The notes: generated by a model not told the origin, from the letters alone. A stretch of 40,855 nt of DNA from Pseudomonas syringae pv. cilantro (GCF_001293775.1 NZ_LGLN01000086.1:118481-159335), one strand, 5' to 3'; shown: positions 25,829 to 33,802, counted from the first letter of the stretch. Numbers and translations: made by a program.

Positions 25829-26083
25829 ATGTCCTTGCGCTCTGTCGCGTTACTTTCGTTCTGCGTGCTGCTGGCTGCCTGCAGCAAGATCACTCAAGAA
25901 AACTATTCGAAGATTTCCGCTGGCATGCCGAAGGCTCAGGTTGAGTCTTTGCTGGGCAGCCCGACCGAATGTTCCGGCGCACTGGGAATGTCCAGTTGCA
26001 CATGGGGCGACCAGAACACCTTTATCAGCGTGCAGTACGCGGCAGACAAGGTTGTACTGTTCTCGGGTCAGGGTCTGAAATAA
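25829..26083 (+). CDS. Small lipoprotein, SmpA/OmlA (BamE)-like
   Basis: 84 residues. The lipobox LLAAC is complete, so Cys18 should be lipidated after cleavage. The next residue is Ser, which predicts outer-membrane sorting under the usual +2 rule. The mature part (NYSKISAGMPKAQVESLLGSPTEC) has the two-helix start and G-S-P turn of the SmpA/OmlA fold shared with BamE, but it is shorter and its sequence is otherwise not specific. Two further cysteines (TECSG and SSCTW) may form a disulfide. It lies three bases before the lipocalin gene, so the two are likely co-expressed in the envelope. A GGAG site precedes the ATG. The function is unknown. Confidence 0.88.
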   Translation: MSLRSVALLSFCVLLAACSKITQENYSKISAGMPKAQVESLLGSPTECSGALGMSSCTWGDQNTFISVQYAADKVVLFSGQGLK

Positions 26084-26086
26084 CAC

Positions 26087-26665
26087 ATGATCAAGGTATT
26101 GGTACGTTTCGGCATTTTTGTCATGGCCAGCTTTCTGGCCATCGGTTTCGCCCACTCGGCTGACAACCTCGAGCCGAAGACGGTTGATGGCGTCGACCTC
26201 AAACAGTATCAGGGCACTTGGTACGAGATCGCCCGTTTGCCGATGTTCTTCCAGCGCAAGTGTGCCCAGTCCGAAGCGCTGTATGCGCTCAAGGATGACG
26301 GCAATATTGCGGTAACCAACCGCTGCCGCACGATTGAAGGCAAGTGGGAAGAAGCCACCGGCACAGCGTCGCCGCAGGTTCCGGGCAAGACCGACAAGCT
26401 GTGGGTAGTGTTTGACAACTGGTTCTCGCGCCTGCTGCCGGGCGTCGCCAAGGGTGACTACTGGATTCTGGACGTCAGCGAAGGCTACCGCACCGCAGTG
26501 GTCGGCAACCCGGATCGCAAATACCTGTGGCTGCTGTCGCGCACGCCTGTCGTGTCTCAGGCAGACAAGGAAAACATGCTGAGCAAAGCCCGCCAGCAAG
26601 GCTACGACACCTCACGCCTGATCTGGCGCGAGGATGACTCGAAGATTGGCAAGGCTGAAAAGTAA
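26087..26665 (+). CDS. blc: Bacterial lipocalin (Blc-like)
   Basis: 192 residues. It has an N-terminal signal sequence (about 1-24, FAHS-AD), then the lipocalin fold beginning with the GTWYEIARLP signature (43-52), with NRCRTIEGKWEEATG and DYWILDV in the following strands. Bacterial lipocalins bind fatty acids or lysophospholipids in the envelope and are linked to membrane stress. Unlike E. coli Blc, I see no lipobox cysteine: the signal ends in Ala-His-Ser. This version should therefore be soluble in the periplasm. It follows the small lipoprotein by three bases, which may stand in for an anchor. The C-terminal tail after IWREDDSK is lysine-rich. Confidence 0.93.
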   Translation: MIKVLVRFGIFVMASFLAIGFAHSADNLEPKTVDGVDLKQYQGTWYEIARLPMFFQRKCAQSEALYALKDDGNIAVTNRCRTIEGKWEEATGTASPQVPGKTDKLWVVFDNWFSRLLPGVAKGDYWILDVSEGYRTAVVGNPDRKYLWLLSRTPVVSQADKENMLSKARQQGYDTSRLIWREDDSKIGKAEK

Positions 26666-26683
26666 GCGAACACTCAGTTGATC

Positions 26684-26730
26684 ATCGTGCGACGCCCTGC
26701 GTCGCATGCCGTTCTGGACGCTCGGCGTCC
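26684..26730. repeat. REP-like double hairpin (copy 2)
   Basis: The stem TGCGACGC (26688-26695) / GCGTCGCA (26699-26706) is followed by a second stem GGACGC (26716-26721) / GCGTCC (26725-26730), both with 3-base loops. The whole looks like a dispersed P. syringae repeat between convergent genes and probably also ends blc and hutF transcription. Confidence 0.7.
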
Positions 26731-26739
26731 TCTCTCGCA

Positions 26740-28104
26740 TCAGCCCAGCAATTCCCTCAGCACTTGCGCAAACTCGCGGTTGCTTTGTTCTTCTGCGGCG
26801 TGTCTTCCTTCGCGGATGACCCAGCGCCCGTTTACCGCCACGTCGCGAATCTGTCGGTCGCTGCCGGCAAATAGCCAGCGGTTGAGGATTGCGTCGCCGG
26901 AAGCCGTGGCGATGTACGGGTCGTTGCCATCCAGCACCAGCCAGTCGGCGCGTTGCCCGGCTTGCAGTTTGCCGAGCGGCTGACCCAGCGCCTGCGCGCC
27001 CCCGGCCAGGGCGGCGTCGTACAGCGTGCGGCCGACCATGGGCTGGTCACTGCGATACAACCGGTTACGACGCTGGTCACGCAAGCGCTGCCCGTATTCC
27101 AGCCAGCGCAGTTCCTCGACCACGCGGAGCGACACGTGGCTGTCGGAACCGATCCCCCAAAGCCCGCCCTGCGCAATGTAATCCACTGCCGGAAAGATCC
27201 CGTCCCCGAGATTCGCCTCGGTGGTCAGACACAATCCCGCGACGGCGCCGCTCTGCGCCATCAGTTGCACTTCATCCGCGTCCGCGTGCGTCGCGTGGAC
27301 CAGGCACCAGCGGTTATCCACAGAAATATTTTCATACAACCATTGCAACGGACGCCGACCGCTCCAGCTCAGGCAATCGTCCACTTCCTTCTGCTGCTCG
27401 GCAATATGAATGTGCACCGGGCACTGCGGGTCGCTGGCGACAAGCACTTCACTGATCTGCTGCGGAGTGACCGCGCGCAACGAGTGAAAGCACAGGCCAA
27501 GCCTCTGAGCAGGCTGCGCCGCCAACAGCGGTCGCAAACGCGCCTGCAACTCCAGATAACTGTCGGTGCTGTGGATAAACCGGCGCTGAGCCTCATTCGG
27601 CGCCAGCCCGCCAAACCCGGAGTAGCTGTAAAGCACTGGCAGCAAGGTCAGGCCAATACCCACCGAACCCGCCGCCTGGCTGATCTGCAGGGCCAGTTCG
27701 GCAGGGTCTGCGTAGGGTTTGCCGTCCAGGTCCTGATGCACGTAATGAAATTCCGCCACCGAGGTGTAACCACCCTTGAGCATCTCGATGTACAGCTGAC
27801 GCGCGATCACTCCCAGTTGCTGCGGGCTGATGCGTCCGACAAGGCGGTACATCAAGTCACGCCAGGTCCAGAAGCTGTCGTTGGGGTTGCCCGCGACTTC
27901 GGCCAGCCCGGCCATCGCCCGCTGGAACGCATGCGAATGCAGGTTCGGCATGCCGGGCAACAACGGACCGCTGACGGTTTCAGCACCCTGCCGGTCTGCA
28001 TGGGCTTCAACGCGGGTCAATAGACCTTCCTGGCTGACCTCCAGACGCACATTGCTGGCCCAGCCGTCGGGGAGTAACGCACGCTCGGCAAAGAAGGCTG
28101 ACAT
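26740..28104 (-). CDS. hutF: Formimidoylglutamate deiminase
   Basis: 454 residues from the ATG at 28104, which has GAGGTG eight bases upstream; a GTG three codons earlier overlaps that site. HutF converts N-formimino-L-glutamate to N-formyl-L-glutamate and ammonia, in the five-step histidine degradation route of pseudomonads. It is an amidohydrolase-superfamily member: the HxH metal motif is His56/His58 in PNLHSHAFQRA, a further metal His is in VHIHIAEQ, catalytic-site residues follow in LVHATHAD, and the final metal Asp is in GIGSDSHVS. It is cytoplasmic. It is transcribed away from hutC, with a HutC-type operator in the shared intergenic region. Confidence 0.96.
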   Translation of the reverse strand: MSAFFAERALLPDGWASNVRLEVSQEGLLTRVEAHADRQGAETVSGPLLPGMPNLHSHAFQRAMAGLAEVAGNPNDSFWTWRDLMYRLVGRISPQQLGVIARQLYIEMLKGGYTSVAEFHYVHQDLDGKPYADPAELALQISQAAGSVGIGLTLLPVLYSYSGFGGLAPNEAQRRFIHSTDSYLELQARLRPLLAAQPAQRLGLCFHSLRAVTPQQISEVLVASDPQCPVHIHIAEQQKEVDDCLSWSGRRPLQWLYENISVDNRWCLVHATHADADEVQLMAQSGAVAGLCLTTEANLGDGIFPAVDYIAQGGLWGIGSDSHVSLRVVEELRWLEYGQRLRDQRRNRLYRSDQPMVGRTLYDAALAGGAQALGQPLGKLQAGQRADWLVLDGNDPYIATASGDAILNRWLFAGSDRQIRDVAVNGRWVIREGRHAAEEQSNREFAQVLRELLG

Positions 28105-28130
28105 TGACTTCACACCTCATCACTGTAATT

Positions 28131-28140
28131 TGTATATACA
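28131..28140. promoter_or_regulatory. HutC-type operator
   Basis: TGTATATACA is a perfect 10-bp palindrome of the TGTA-N2-TACA form described for Pseudomonas HutC, with a further half-site TATACA just after it. It lies between hutF and hutC, so it could control both. Urocanate is the known inducer that releases HutC. Confidence 0.7.
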
Positions 28141-28252
28141 TATACAGACGTTCAAGCGACCGGTAAACCGTTCGCACGCTTGCCGAGTCCCTGCTTAATG
28201 GTTAGCGTTGACGCTTTGCTGCATTTGAATCATCTCGAACAAGGACTCACCC

Positions 28253-29002
28253 GTGTCGACTCCGCCCGCCGCATCTCCCCTGGCAGCCCAGATGGGCGAC
28301 AGTCCCGCACCCTTGTACGCCCGCGTCAAACACATGATTGCCCTGCAGATTCAAAACGGCACCTGGCCGCCGCACCACCGCGTGCCGTCGGAAAGCGAAT
28401 TGGTGACGCAGCTGGGTTTCAGCCGCATGACCATCAACCGGGCGCTGCGCGAGCTGACCGCCGAAGGCCTGCTGGTGCGCATGCAGGGCGTCGGCACGTT
28501 TGTCGCCGAACCGAAGAGCCAGTCGGCGCTGTTCGAGGTGCATAACATCGCGGACGAAATTGCCGCGCGCGGCCATCGCCATACCTGCAAGGTAATGGTG
28601 CTCAAAGAGGAAGCCGCAGGCTCGGAGCGCGCACTGGCGCTGGACATGCGTGAAGGCCAGAAGGTGTTTCATTCGCTGATCGTGCATTTCGAAAATGACA
28701 TTCCGGTGCAGATCGAAGACCGGTTCGTGAACGCTCAGGTCGCGCCGGACTACCTCAAGCAGGATTTCACCTTGCAGACGCCCTACGCCTATCTGTCACA
28801 AGTCGCACCGCTGACCGAGGGCGAGCACGTGGTTGAAGCGATTCTGGCCGAAGCCGACGAGTGCAGGCTGCTGCAGATCGATGCGGGTGAACCCTGCCTG
28901 TTGATTCGCCGCCGCACCTGGTCCGGCCGCCAGCCCGTCACTGCGGCGCGCCTGATCCACCCCGGTTCCCGTCATCGCCTCGAAGGACGTTTTACCAAAT
29001 GA
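28253..29002 (+). CDS. hutC: Histidine utilisation repressor HutC
   Basis: 249 residues with a GTG start and AAGGAC upstream. It is a GntR/HutC-family repressor with an N-terminal winged helix-turn-helix (about 20-85, with VPSESELVTQLGFSRMTINRALREL, here in two parts) and a C-terminal UTRA ligand domain (about 95-240, with SLIVHFENDIPVQIEDRFVN). Family knowledge: it represses hut genes until urocanate binds, and in Pseudomonas it can affect genes outside histidine catabolism. It diverges from hutF across the palindromic operator and overlaps hutD by four bases (ATGA), so hutC-hutD form one transcript. Context and the match to the HutC type make the name secure. Confidence 0.94.
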   Translation: MSTPPAASPLAAQMGDSPAPLYARVKHMIALQIQNGTWPPHHRVPSESELVTQLGFSRMTINRALRELTAEGLLVRMQGVGTFVAEPKSQSALFEVHNIADEIAARGHRHTCKVMVLKEEAAGSERALALDMREGQKVFHSLIVHFENDIPVQIEDRFVNAQVAPDYLKQDFTLQTPYAYLSQVAPLTEGEHVVEAILAEADECRLLQIDAGEPCLLIRRRTWSGRQPVTAARLIHPGSRHRLEGRFTK

Positions 29003-29595
29003 GCCAGACCCGTATTTTGCGTGCTGCCGACTACCCGCGCATGCCGTGGAAGAACGGTGGTGGCAGCACTGAAGAGATCGCTCGCGATGCGGGTCAGGAC
29101 ATGGACGGCTTCGGCTGGCGGCTGTCGATTGCCGACATCGAGACCTCAGGCAGCTTCTCGGTGTTTGCGGGTTATCAACGCATCATTACTGTGCTGCAGG
29201 GAGCGGGCATGACGCTGACCGTGGACGGTATGGCCAGTCGCCCGCTGTTGCCGTCCGATCCATTTGCATTCAGTGGCGACAGTGAAGTCAACTGTACACT
29301 GCTCGACGGGCCGATTCGCGACTTCAACCTGATCTATGCTGCACACCGCTATACTGCACGCCTGCACTGGATCGATGTGCGCCATCCGCAACGGCTGTTC
29401 AGCTCAGCCAGCACCTTCGTGCTGTTCAGCGTGGCCGAGCAGGTGGCGATCAGCGTCAACGGTCAAGCGTGGGAGGTCCTCGGCAAACATGATTGCGCGC
29501 AGGTGGACAACCCCGACGGCTTGCTGGAAATCGAACTGCAATCACCCCGCGTCAGCCGTTGCTGCCTGATCGAACTCAGCCCCACGGGGCAGTAA
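28999..29595 (+). CDS. hutD: HutD family protein
   Basis: 198 residues. It has a bicupin-like beta fold with the N-terminal signature YPRMPWKNGGGSTEEIARD, then GFGWRLSIADIETSGSFSVFAGYQRIITVLQG (here in two parts), typical of HutD. It is cytoplasmic, with no signal. Its biochemical role is unresolved. In P. fluorescens it is needed for full fitness on histidine and has been suggested to act as a governor of hut expression, perhaps by binding a pathway intermediate. It overlaps hutC. In P. aeruginosa and P. fluorescens the catabolic genes (hutU onward) follow, but here the next gene, 51 bases on, is nhaA. Confidence 0.94.
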   Translation: MSQTRILRAADYPRMPWKNGGGSTEEIARDAGQDMDGFGWRLSIADIETSGSFSVFAGYQRIITVLQGAGMTLTVDGMASRPLLPSDPFAFSGDSEVNCTLLDGPIRDFNLIYAAHRYTARLHWIDVRHPQRLFSSASTFVLFSVAEQVAISVNGQAWEVLGKHDCAQVDNPDGLLEIELQSPRVSRCCLIELSPTGQ

Positions 29596-29646
29596 ACGCA
29601 TTCCTGATGCCACAACAAAAAACAGCTTTCCGCTTCAAGGACGACC

Positions 29647-30822
29647 ATGACTCAAGCTCCACACCGGGAAACACCCCGCGCCATTGCCGTTCTCGCCAGT
29701 TTTCTGGCCTCTGAATCAGCAGGCGGTATTGTCTTGATGGCAGCGGCACTGGCCGCGCTGATCGTCGCCAATTCTGCGCTTTCTGCCGATTACTTCTCGA
29801 TGCTGCACAGCGTCTGGCTGGGCCTGTCGGTCGAGCTGTGGATCAACGACGGCTTGATGGCGATCTTCTTCTTGATGGTTGGCCTGGAAATCAAACGCGA
29901 AGTGCTGGCCGGTGGCCTGGCGACCTGGGGGCAACGCGCCTTGCCCGGCTTCGCAGCGGCGGGCGGCATGCTGGTGCCCGCGCTGATCTACATCGCCATC
30001 AACCTGGGCAACCCGCAGACCCTCAGCGGCTGGGCGATCCCGGCGGCCACCGACATCGCGTTCGCCCTCGGCGTGCTGTCGCTGCTGGGCAATCGCGTGC
30101 CAACGTCGCTGAAAGTCTTTCTGGCGGCACTGGCGATTCTCGATGACCTGGGCGCGGTGACCATCATCGCGTTCTTCTACAGCTCCGGCCTGAACCTGCC
30201 GATGCTGGCTGCGGCGTTCGTGACCCTGGCCGTGCTGATCGCGTTGAACCGTCTGAACGTCCGCCGCCTGCTGCCCTACCTGCTGCTCGGCGCGCTGCTG
30301 TGGTTTTTTGTCCTGCAATCCGGCGTTCACGCCACGCTGGCCGGTGTTGCGCTGGCGTTGTGCATCCCGATGGGCAAGCCCGAAGAGGAAGCCCGCTCGC
30401 CGCTGCTGTTCCTTGAAGAAAAGATGCATTACTGGGTGGCCTTCGCGGTGGTGCCGATTTTCGGCTTTGCCAATGCCGGCGTGTCGCTGTCCGGTATCAC
30501 CCTGGGCAACCTGATCGACCCGGTGCCGCTGGGCGTTGCACTGGGCCTGTTCATCGGCAAGCAGATCGGCGTGTTCCTCGCCGCCGTGCTGGCGATTCGT
30601 GCCGGGCTGGCGACCTTGCCGGAAGGCAGCAACTGGGTGCAACTGTATGGCGTGGCGATCCTCTGCGGCATCGGTTTCACCATGAGCCTGTTCATCGGCA
30701 ACCTGGCTTTCCCCGGCGATCAACACCTGATCGACGAGGTAAAAGTCGGCGTGCTGATCGGTTCGGGCCTGGCAGCGATTGCCGGGATTGTGCTGCTGCG
30801 CAGCCGTTTCAGCCGGCACTGA
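29647..30822 (+). CDS. nhaA: Na+/H+ antiporter NhaA
   Basis: 391 residues with about twelve membrane helices. It exchanges two protons for one sodium ion and maintains sodium and alkaline pH homeostasis. The ion-site aspartates are Asp166-Asp167 in LAILDDLGAV, matching Asp163-Asp164 of the E. coli protein. The unwound-helix segment PAATDIAFA carries Asp136. The pH-sensor-like loop sequence GGLATWGQRALP is also present. An AAGGA site lies upstream of the ATG. It is not functionally related to hut, and its place directly behind hutD looks like a junction in gene order. P. syringae often has more than one NhaA copy, so the paralogue number is open. Confidence 0.96.
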   Translation: MTQAPHRETPRAIAVLASFLASESAGGIVLMAAALAALIVANSALSADYFSMLHSVWLGLSVELWINDGLMAIFFLMVGLEIKREVLAGGLATWGQRALPGFAAAGGMLVPALIYIAINLGNPQTLSGWAIPAATDIAFALGVLSLLGNRVPTSLKVFLAALAILDDLGAVTIIAFFYSSGLNLPMLAAAFVTLAVLIALNRLNVRRLLPYLLLGALLWFFVLQSGVHATLAGVALALCIPMGKPEEEARSPLLFLEEKMHYWVAFAVVPIFGFANAGVSLSGITLGNLIDPVPLGVALGLFIGKQIGVFLAAVLAIRAGLATLPEGSNWVQLYGVAILCGIGFTMSLFIGNLAFPGDQHLIDEVKVGVLIGSGLAAIAGIVLLRSRFSRH

Positions 30823-30927
30823 AAAAATATTTTCAAATCACTGCATCCAGATGCATTTCTCGCGGGTAGTACAGTCAGCAGCCACTTCGAGTTGCTGAGC
30901 GCGGTTAAACAATCTGGAGATTTCTGC

Positions 30928-31461
30928 ATGAACGCAAAACGCTTGCTCTGCCTTGCAGGTACTACCCTGGCCTTCACTTGCCTGTCGTCCGTTGCCATGG
31001 CTCAGACCGACCTCCCCGAGAGCGTCCGTGTGCCGGCCGGCAACAAAGTCGGCATGACGACCACCGGGGTTGGCGAAATTACCTACGAGTGCCGCGCCAA
31101 AGCCAACATGCCTAACGAAATGGAGTGGGCTTTTGTCGGCCCCAAAGCCGTGCTCAATGACAAGACCGGCAAGCAGGTCGGCACCTACTACGGCCCGCCT
31201 GCTACCTGGGAAGCCAAAGACGGCTCCAAAGTGACCGGCACTCAGGTTGCGGTGGCTCCGTCGAGCGCTGGCAACCTGCCTTATCAACTGGTCAAGGCCA
31301 ACCCGGCCGAAGGCAAAGGCGCAATGACTGGCGTGACGTACATTCAGCGTGTCGCCCTGAAAGGCGGAGTGGCACCGGCCAAAGCCTGCGCAGAAAGCAA
31401 CAAGGGCGCGAAGGAAGTGGTCAAGTATCAGGCGGACTACCTGTTCTGGACCGCAAGCTGA
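30928..31461 (+). CDS. DUF3455 domain secreted protein
   Basis: 177 residues from the ATG at 30928, which has TGGAGA upstream; the open frame reaches further back to 30892, but that part lacks a site and would bury the signal peptide. The signal sequence is MNAKRLLCLAGTTLAF and onward, with likely cleavage at AMA-QT (25/26). The mature protein (DLPESVRVPAGNKV, then GEITYECRAK and WEAKDGSKVTG) matches the DUF3455 family, which is secreted or periplasmic, of unknown function, and seen in bacteria and fungi. Two cysteines (YECRA, KACAE) could form a disulfide. The next genes on the same strand are an ECF sigma factor and its anti-sigma, a possible functional link. Confidence 0.9.
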   Translation: MNAKRLLCLAGTTLAFTCLSSVAMAQTDLPESVRVPAGNKVGMTTTGVGEITYECRAKANMPNEMEWAFVGPKAVLNDKTGKQVGTYYGPPATWEAKDGSKVTGTQVAVAPSSAGNLPYQLVKANPAEGKGAMTGVTYIQRVALKGGVAPAKACAESNKGAKEVVKYQADYLFWTAS

Positions 31462-31481
31462 TCGCGGCATTAATCAGGTGA

Positions 31482-31512
31482 CCGCGCAACAGTGAGCTAT
31501 GCTGCTGCGCGG
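31482..31512 (+). terminator. Hairpin between DUF3455 gene and sigma factor gene
   Basis: CCGCGCAACAG (31482-31492) pairs with CTGCTGCGCGG (31502-31512) with one mismatch. There is no T tract. It may separate the two transcripts or only damp read-through. Confidence 0.5.
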
Positions 31513-31563
31513 GAGCCTCGCACTATCAGCGGGGCAGTAATCTTCCATTGATGGCGGATCATC

Positions 31564-32130
31564 TTGTCCTCGCACGAATCTCTCTTTGATTACGAAGCTA
31601 CGTTGCAGGCCTGCGCTCGCGGTGAGAAGCAGGCGCTGCAGCGTCTCTATCAACAGGAAAGCGCCCGATTGCTCGGCGTTGCCCAGCGACTGGTGCGTGA
31701 CAGCGCGCTGGCCGAGGACATCGTGCACGATGCCTTTCTGAAAATCTGGACGCATGCGTCCAGCTTCGATGCCGCTCGTGGCTCGGCACGCGGCTGGATA
31801 TTCAGCGTAACCCGACACCTGGCGCTCAACCGCTTGCGCAACACAGCGCGCGAAGTGCGGGTCGACGATGATGAAAACCAGGATCATCACCCACCGGCGA
31901 CGCTGGAAGGTTGGCAGGAAACCAGTGATGCCTTCGATTGGCGGGTCAATCCAGGAAGGATTACGGCATGCATGGAGCAACTGGAGCCGGTCAGAAGAAA
32001 TTGTGTGCTTCATGCTTACGTGGACGGTTATTCGCATCAGGAAATCGCGCAGAAAATCGGCGCGCCATTGGGTACGGTCAAAGCCTGGATCAAGCGCAGC
32101 CTGACGGCTTTGCGGGAGTGCATGGGATGA
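31564..32130 (+). CDS. ECF-type RNA polymerase sigma factor
   Basis: 188 residues from a TTG start with GGCGGA six bases upstream; no ATG in frame is near, so the start is less certain than most. Region 2 (about 22-92) includes the LAEDIVHDAFLKIW helix and the -10 reading part ARGWIFSVTRHLALNRLR. Region 4 (about 135-187) carries the helix-turn-helix YSHQEIAQKIGAPLGTVKAWIKRSL. There is no region 1.1 or 3, so it is an extracytoplasmic-function factor. Its stop overlaps the start of a membrane anti-sigma gene (ATGA), the usual arrangement. Its target promoters are unknown; the neighbouring secreted DUF3455 gene is a candidate. Confidence 0.93.
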   Translation: MSSHESLFDYEATLQACARGEKQALQRLYQQESARLLGVAQRLVRDSALAEDIVHDAFLKIWTHASSFDAARGSARGWIFSVTRHLALNRLRNTAREVRVDDDENQDHHPPATLEGWQETSDAFDWRVNPGRITACMEQLEPVRRNCVLHAYVDGYSHQEIAQKIGAPLGTVKAWIKRSLTALRECMG

Positions 32131-32834
32131 CCCGGCCTTTAGACGACAACATTCACGATCTGGCTGGCGAGTATGTGCTCGGCACCCTGTCGGCGCAGGA
32201 AAGGCTCCACGTACAGCGTCGCCTGTCCCGCGAGCCTGACTTGCAGGCAGCCATCGACGCCTGGGAGCAGCGCCTGCTGCCCCTGACCGAACTGGCTGAG
32301 CCGGTCACGCCATCGCCCGGCTTGTGGGGGCGCATTGAACGCAACCTGCTGGAGATGACCGCGCCCGCCAAACCTGCACACCGGCAGCGCGTGCGCTGGT
32401 GGGACAATCTGTCGGTCTGGCGCGGGCTGGCCGGGGCCGGACTGGCGGCGTCGCTGGTGCTGGGCATGACGTTGTTGACCCGCGCACCTGCGCAGCCTTC
32501 CTACCTGGTGGTTCTGGTCGGACCGCAAGACAAGTCGCCCGGCTGGGTCGTGCAGGCCGGCAATTCGCAGGAAATTCAGCTGATTCCGCTGGGCGTGACC
32601 GAAGTCCCGGCGGACAAGGCGCTGGAATTCTGGACCAAGGGTGACGACTGGCAAGGCCCGGTGTCCCTCGGGCTGGTCAAACCGGGGCAAAGCCTCAAGA
32701 TCGCGCTGGACAAGCTGCCGCCGCTACAGGCCAACCAGCTGTTCGAGCTGACACTGGAAAAATCCACCGGCTCGCCAATCGGCAAACCGACAGGCCCGAT
32801 TCAGTTCATCGGGCGGGCGGTCAAGGTCATCTGA
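32127..32834 (+). CDS. RskA-family anti-sigma factor
   Basis: 235 residues. The cytoplasmic N-terminus (DDNIHDLAGEYVLGTLSAQER, about 6-26, then a helical part to about 80) should bind the sigma factor encoded upstream. One membrane helix spans about 98-118. The periplasmic C-terminal domain (about 120-235, beta-rich, YLVVLVGPQDKSPGWVVQ) fits the RskA C-terminal family. No HXXXCXXC zinc motif is present, so this is not a ZAS-type redox anti-sigma; release more likely follows regulated proteolysis. The frame is open upstream to 31938, but the ATGA overlap with the sigma gene fixes the start. It converges on epsC with only 14 bases between stops. Confidence 0.92.
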   Translation: MTRPLDDNIHDLAGEYVLGTLSAQERLHVQRRLSREPDLQAAIDAWEQRLLPLTELAEPVTPSPGLWGRIERNLLEMTAPAKPAHRQRVRWWDNLSVWRGLAGAGLAASLVLGMTLLTRAPAQPSYLVVLVGPQDKSPGWVVQAGNSQEIQLIPLGVTEVPADKALEFWTKGDDWQGPVSLGLVKPGQSLKIALDKLPPLQANQLFELTLEKSTGSPIGKPTGPIQFIGRAVKVI

Positions 32835-32848
32835 CACTCAGCCAGCTA

Positions 32849-33802
32849 TCACTTTTTCGAGCAGTGGTCCTGCTGCAAAAGGTTGGCCTGAGTCAGGTTG
32901 CAATCTGCCGGTACGCTGCGGGTCAGCCACACGTTACCGCCGATGGTCGAACCCTTGCCAATAGTGATGCGACCCAGAATGGTCGCCCCGGCGTAGATCA
33001 CCACGTCGTCTTCGACAATCGGATGCCGTGCATGGCCCTTCTGCAACTGGCCGTCCTCGTCTGAGGGGAAGCGCTTGGCACCCAGCGTCACGGCCTGATA
33101 GATGCGCACGCGTTCGCCGATGATGGCGGTTTCGCCAATCACCACGCCGGTCCCGTGATCGATAAAGAAGCTCGGCCCGATCTGCGCGCCGGGGTGAATG
33201 TCGATGCCGGTGGCCGAGTGGGCGATTTCCGAGCTGATGCGCGCCAGTAATGGCAAACCGGCCCGGTACAGGTGGTGCGCCAGACGATGATGGATCACCG
33301 CCAGAATGCCCGGATAGCAGAGCAGCACTTCATCGACACTGCGCGCCGCCGGGTCGCCGTGATACGCGGCCAGCACGTCGGTGTCCAGCAGCAGACGAAT
33401 GCCCGGCAAGGCCGTGGCGAAATCCTGAATCAGCTCCAGCGCATGGGCATCGATGCTCTTCAGGTCTCCACCCTGCTGATGGGCGACGTAGCGCAACTCA
33501 AGGCGCGCCTGGGCCAGCAGCGCGTTGAGCGCGACGTCCAGCGTGTGCCCGACATAGAAATCTTCGCTCTCTTCGCGCAGGTCGACCGGCCCCAGGCGCA
33601 TCGGGAATAACGCCCCGCTCAGGGCTTCGAGAATATCGCCCATCGCCGCGCGCGATGGCAGCTCGCGCCCGCCGTGTTCGCCGCTCACGCGCCGGTTGCG
33701 CGCGCGCCAGTCTTCACGCGCACCGCGCAGCTGGCTGACGATCCGCTGCAACTGCCAATGGCTGGAACGGCCGTCGGCGGAGGCTTGTGGAATATCGCTC
33801 AC
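32849..33802 (-). CDS. epsC: Serine O-acetyltransferase EpsC
   Basis: 317 residues from the GTG at 33802, which has AAGGAG at ideal distance; the TTG at 33823 used by the longest frame overlaps that site. It transfers acetyl from acetyl-CoA to serine, giving O-acetylserine, the precursor of cysteine. The N-terminal helical part (about 1-180) leads into a left-handed beta-helix of hexapeptide repeats (GIDIHPGAQIG, GTGVVIGETAIIGERVRIYQAVTLGA and on), with the catalytic His in FIDHGTG. The length and N-terminus match the EpsC subgroup of plant-associated bacteria, not the 270-residue CysE. It diverges from the D-cysteine desulfhydrase gene. A second, CysE-type enzyme may exist elsewhere in the genome. 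Confidence 0.93.
   Translation of the reverse strand: MSDIPQASADGRSSHWQLQRIVSQLRGAREDWRARNRRVSGEHGGRELPSRAAMGDILEALSGALFPMRLGPVDLREESEDFYVGHTLDVALNALLAQARLELRYVAHQQGGDLKSIDAHALELIQDFATALPGIRLLLDTDVLAAYHGDPAARSVDEVLLCYPGILAVIHHRLAHHLYRAGLPLLARISSEIAHSATGIDIHPGAQIGPSFFIDHGTGVVIGETAIIGERVRIYQAVTLGAKRFPSDEDGQLQKGHARHPIVEDDVVIYAGATILGRITIGKGSTIGGNVWLTRSVPADCNLTQANLLQQDHCSKK

Noticed and set aside
25644..26078. 144-codon plus-strand open frame between fbp and the lipocalin
   Set aside because: It overlaps the lipoprotein gene in another frame, has no recognisable segment, and the lipoprotein has a perfect lipobox and ribosome-binding site.
26953..28023. 356-codon plus-strand open frame opposite hutF
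   Set aside because: hutF has metal-site motifs along its whole length; this frame has none.
31938..32126. N-terminal extension of the anti-sigma factor
   Set aside because: It is a shadow of the sigma factor in another frame; the ATGA overlap at 32127 gives the natural start.
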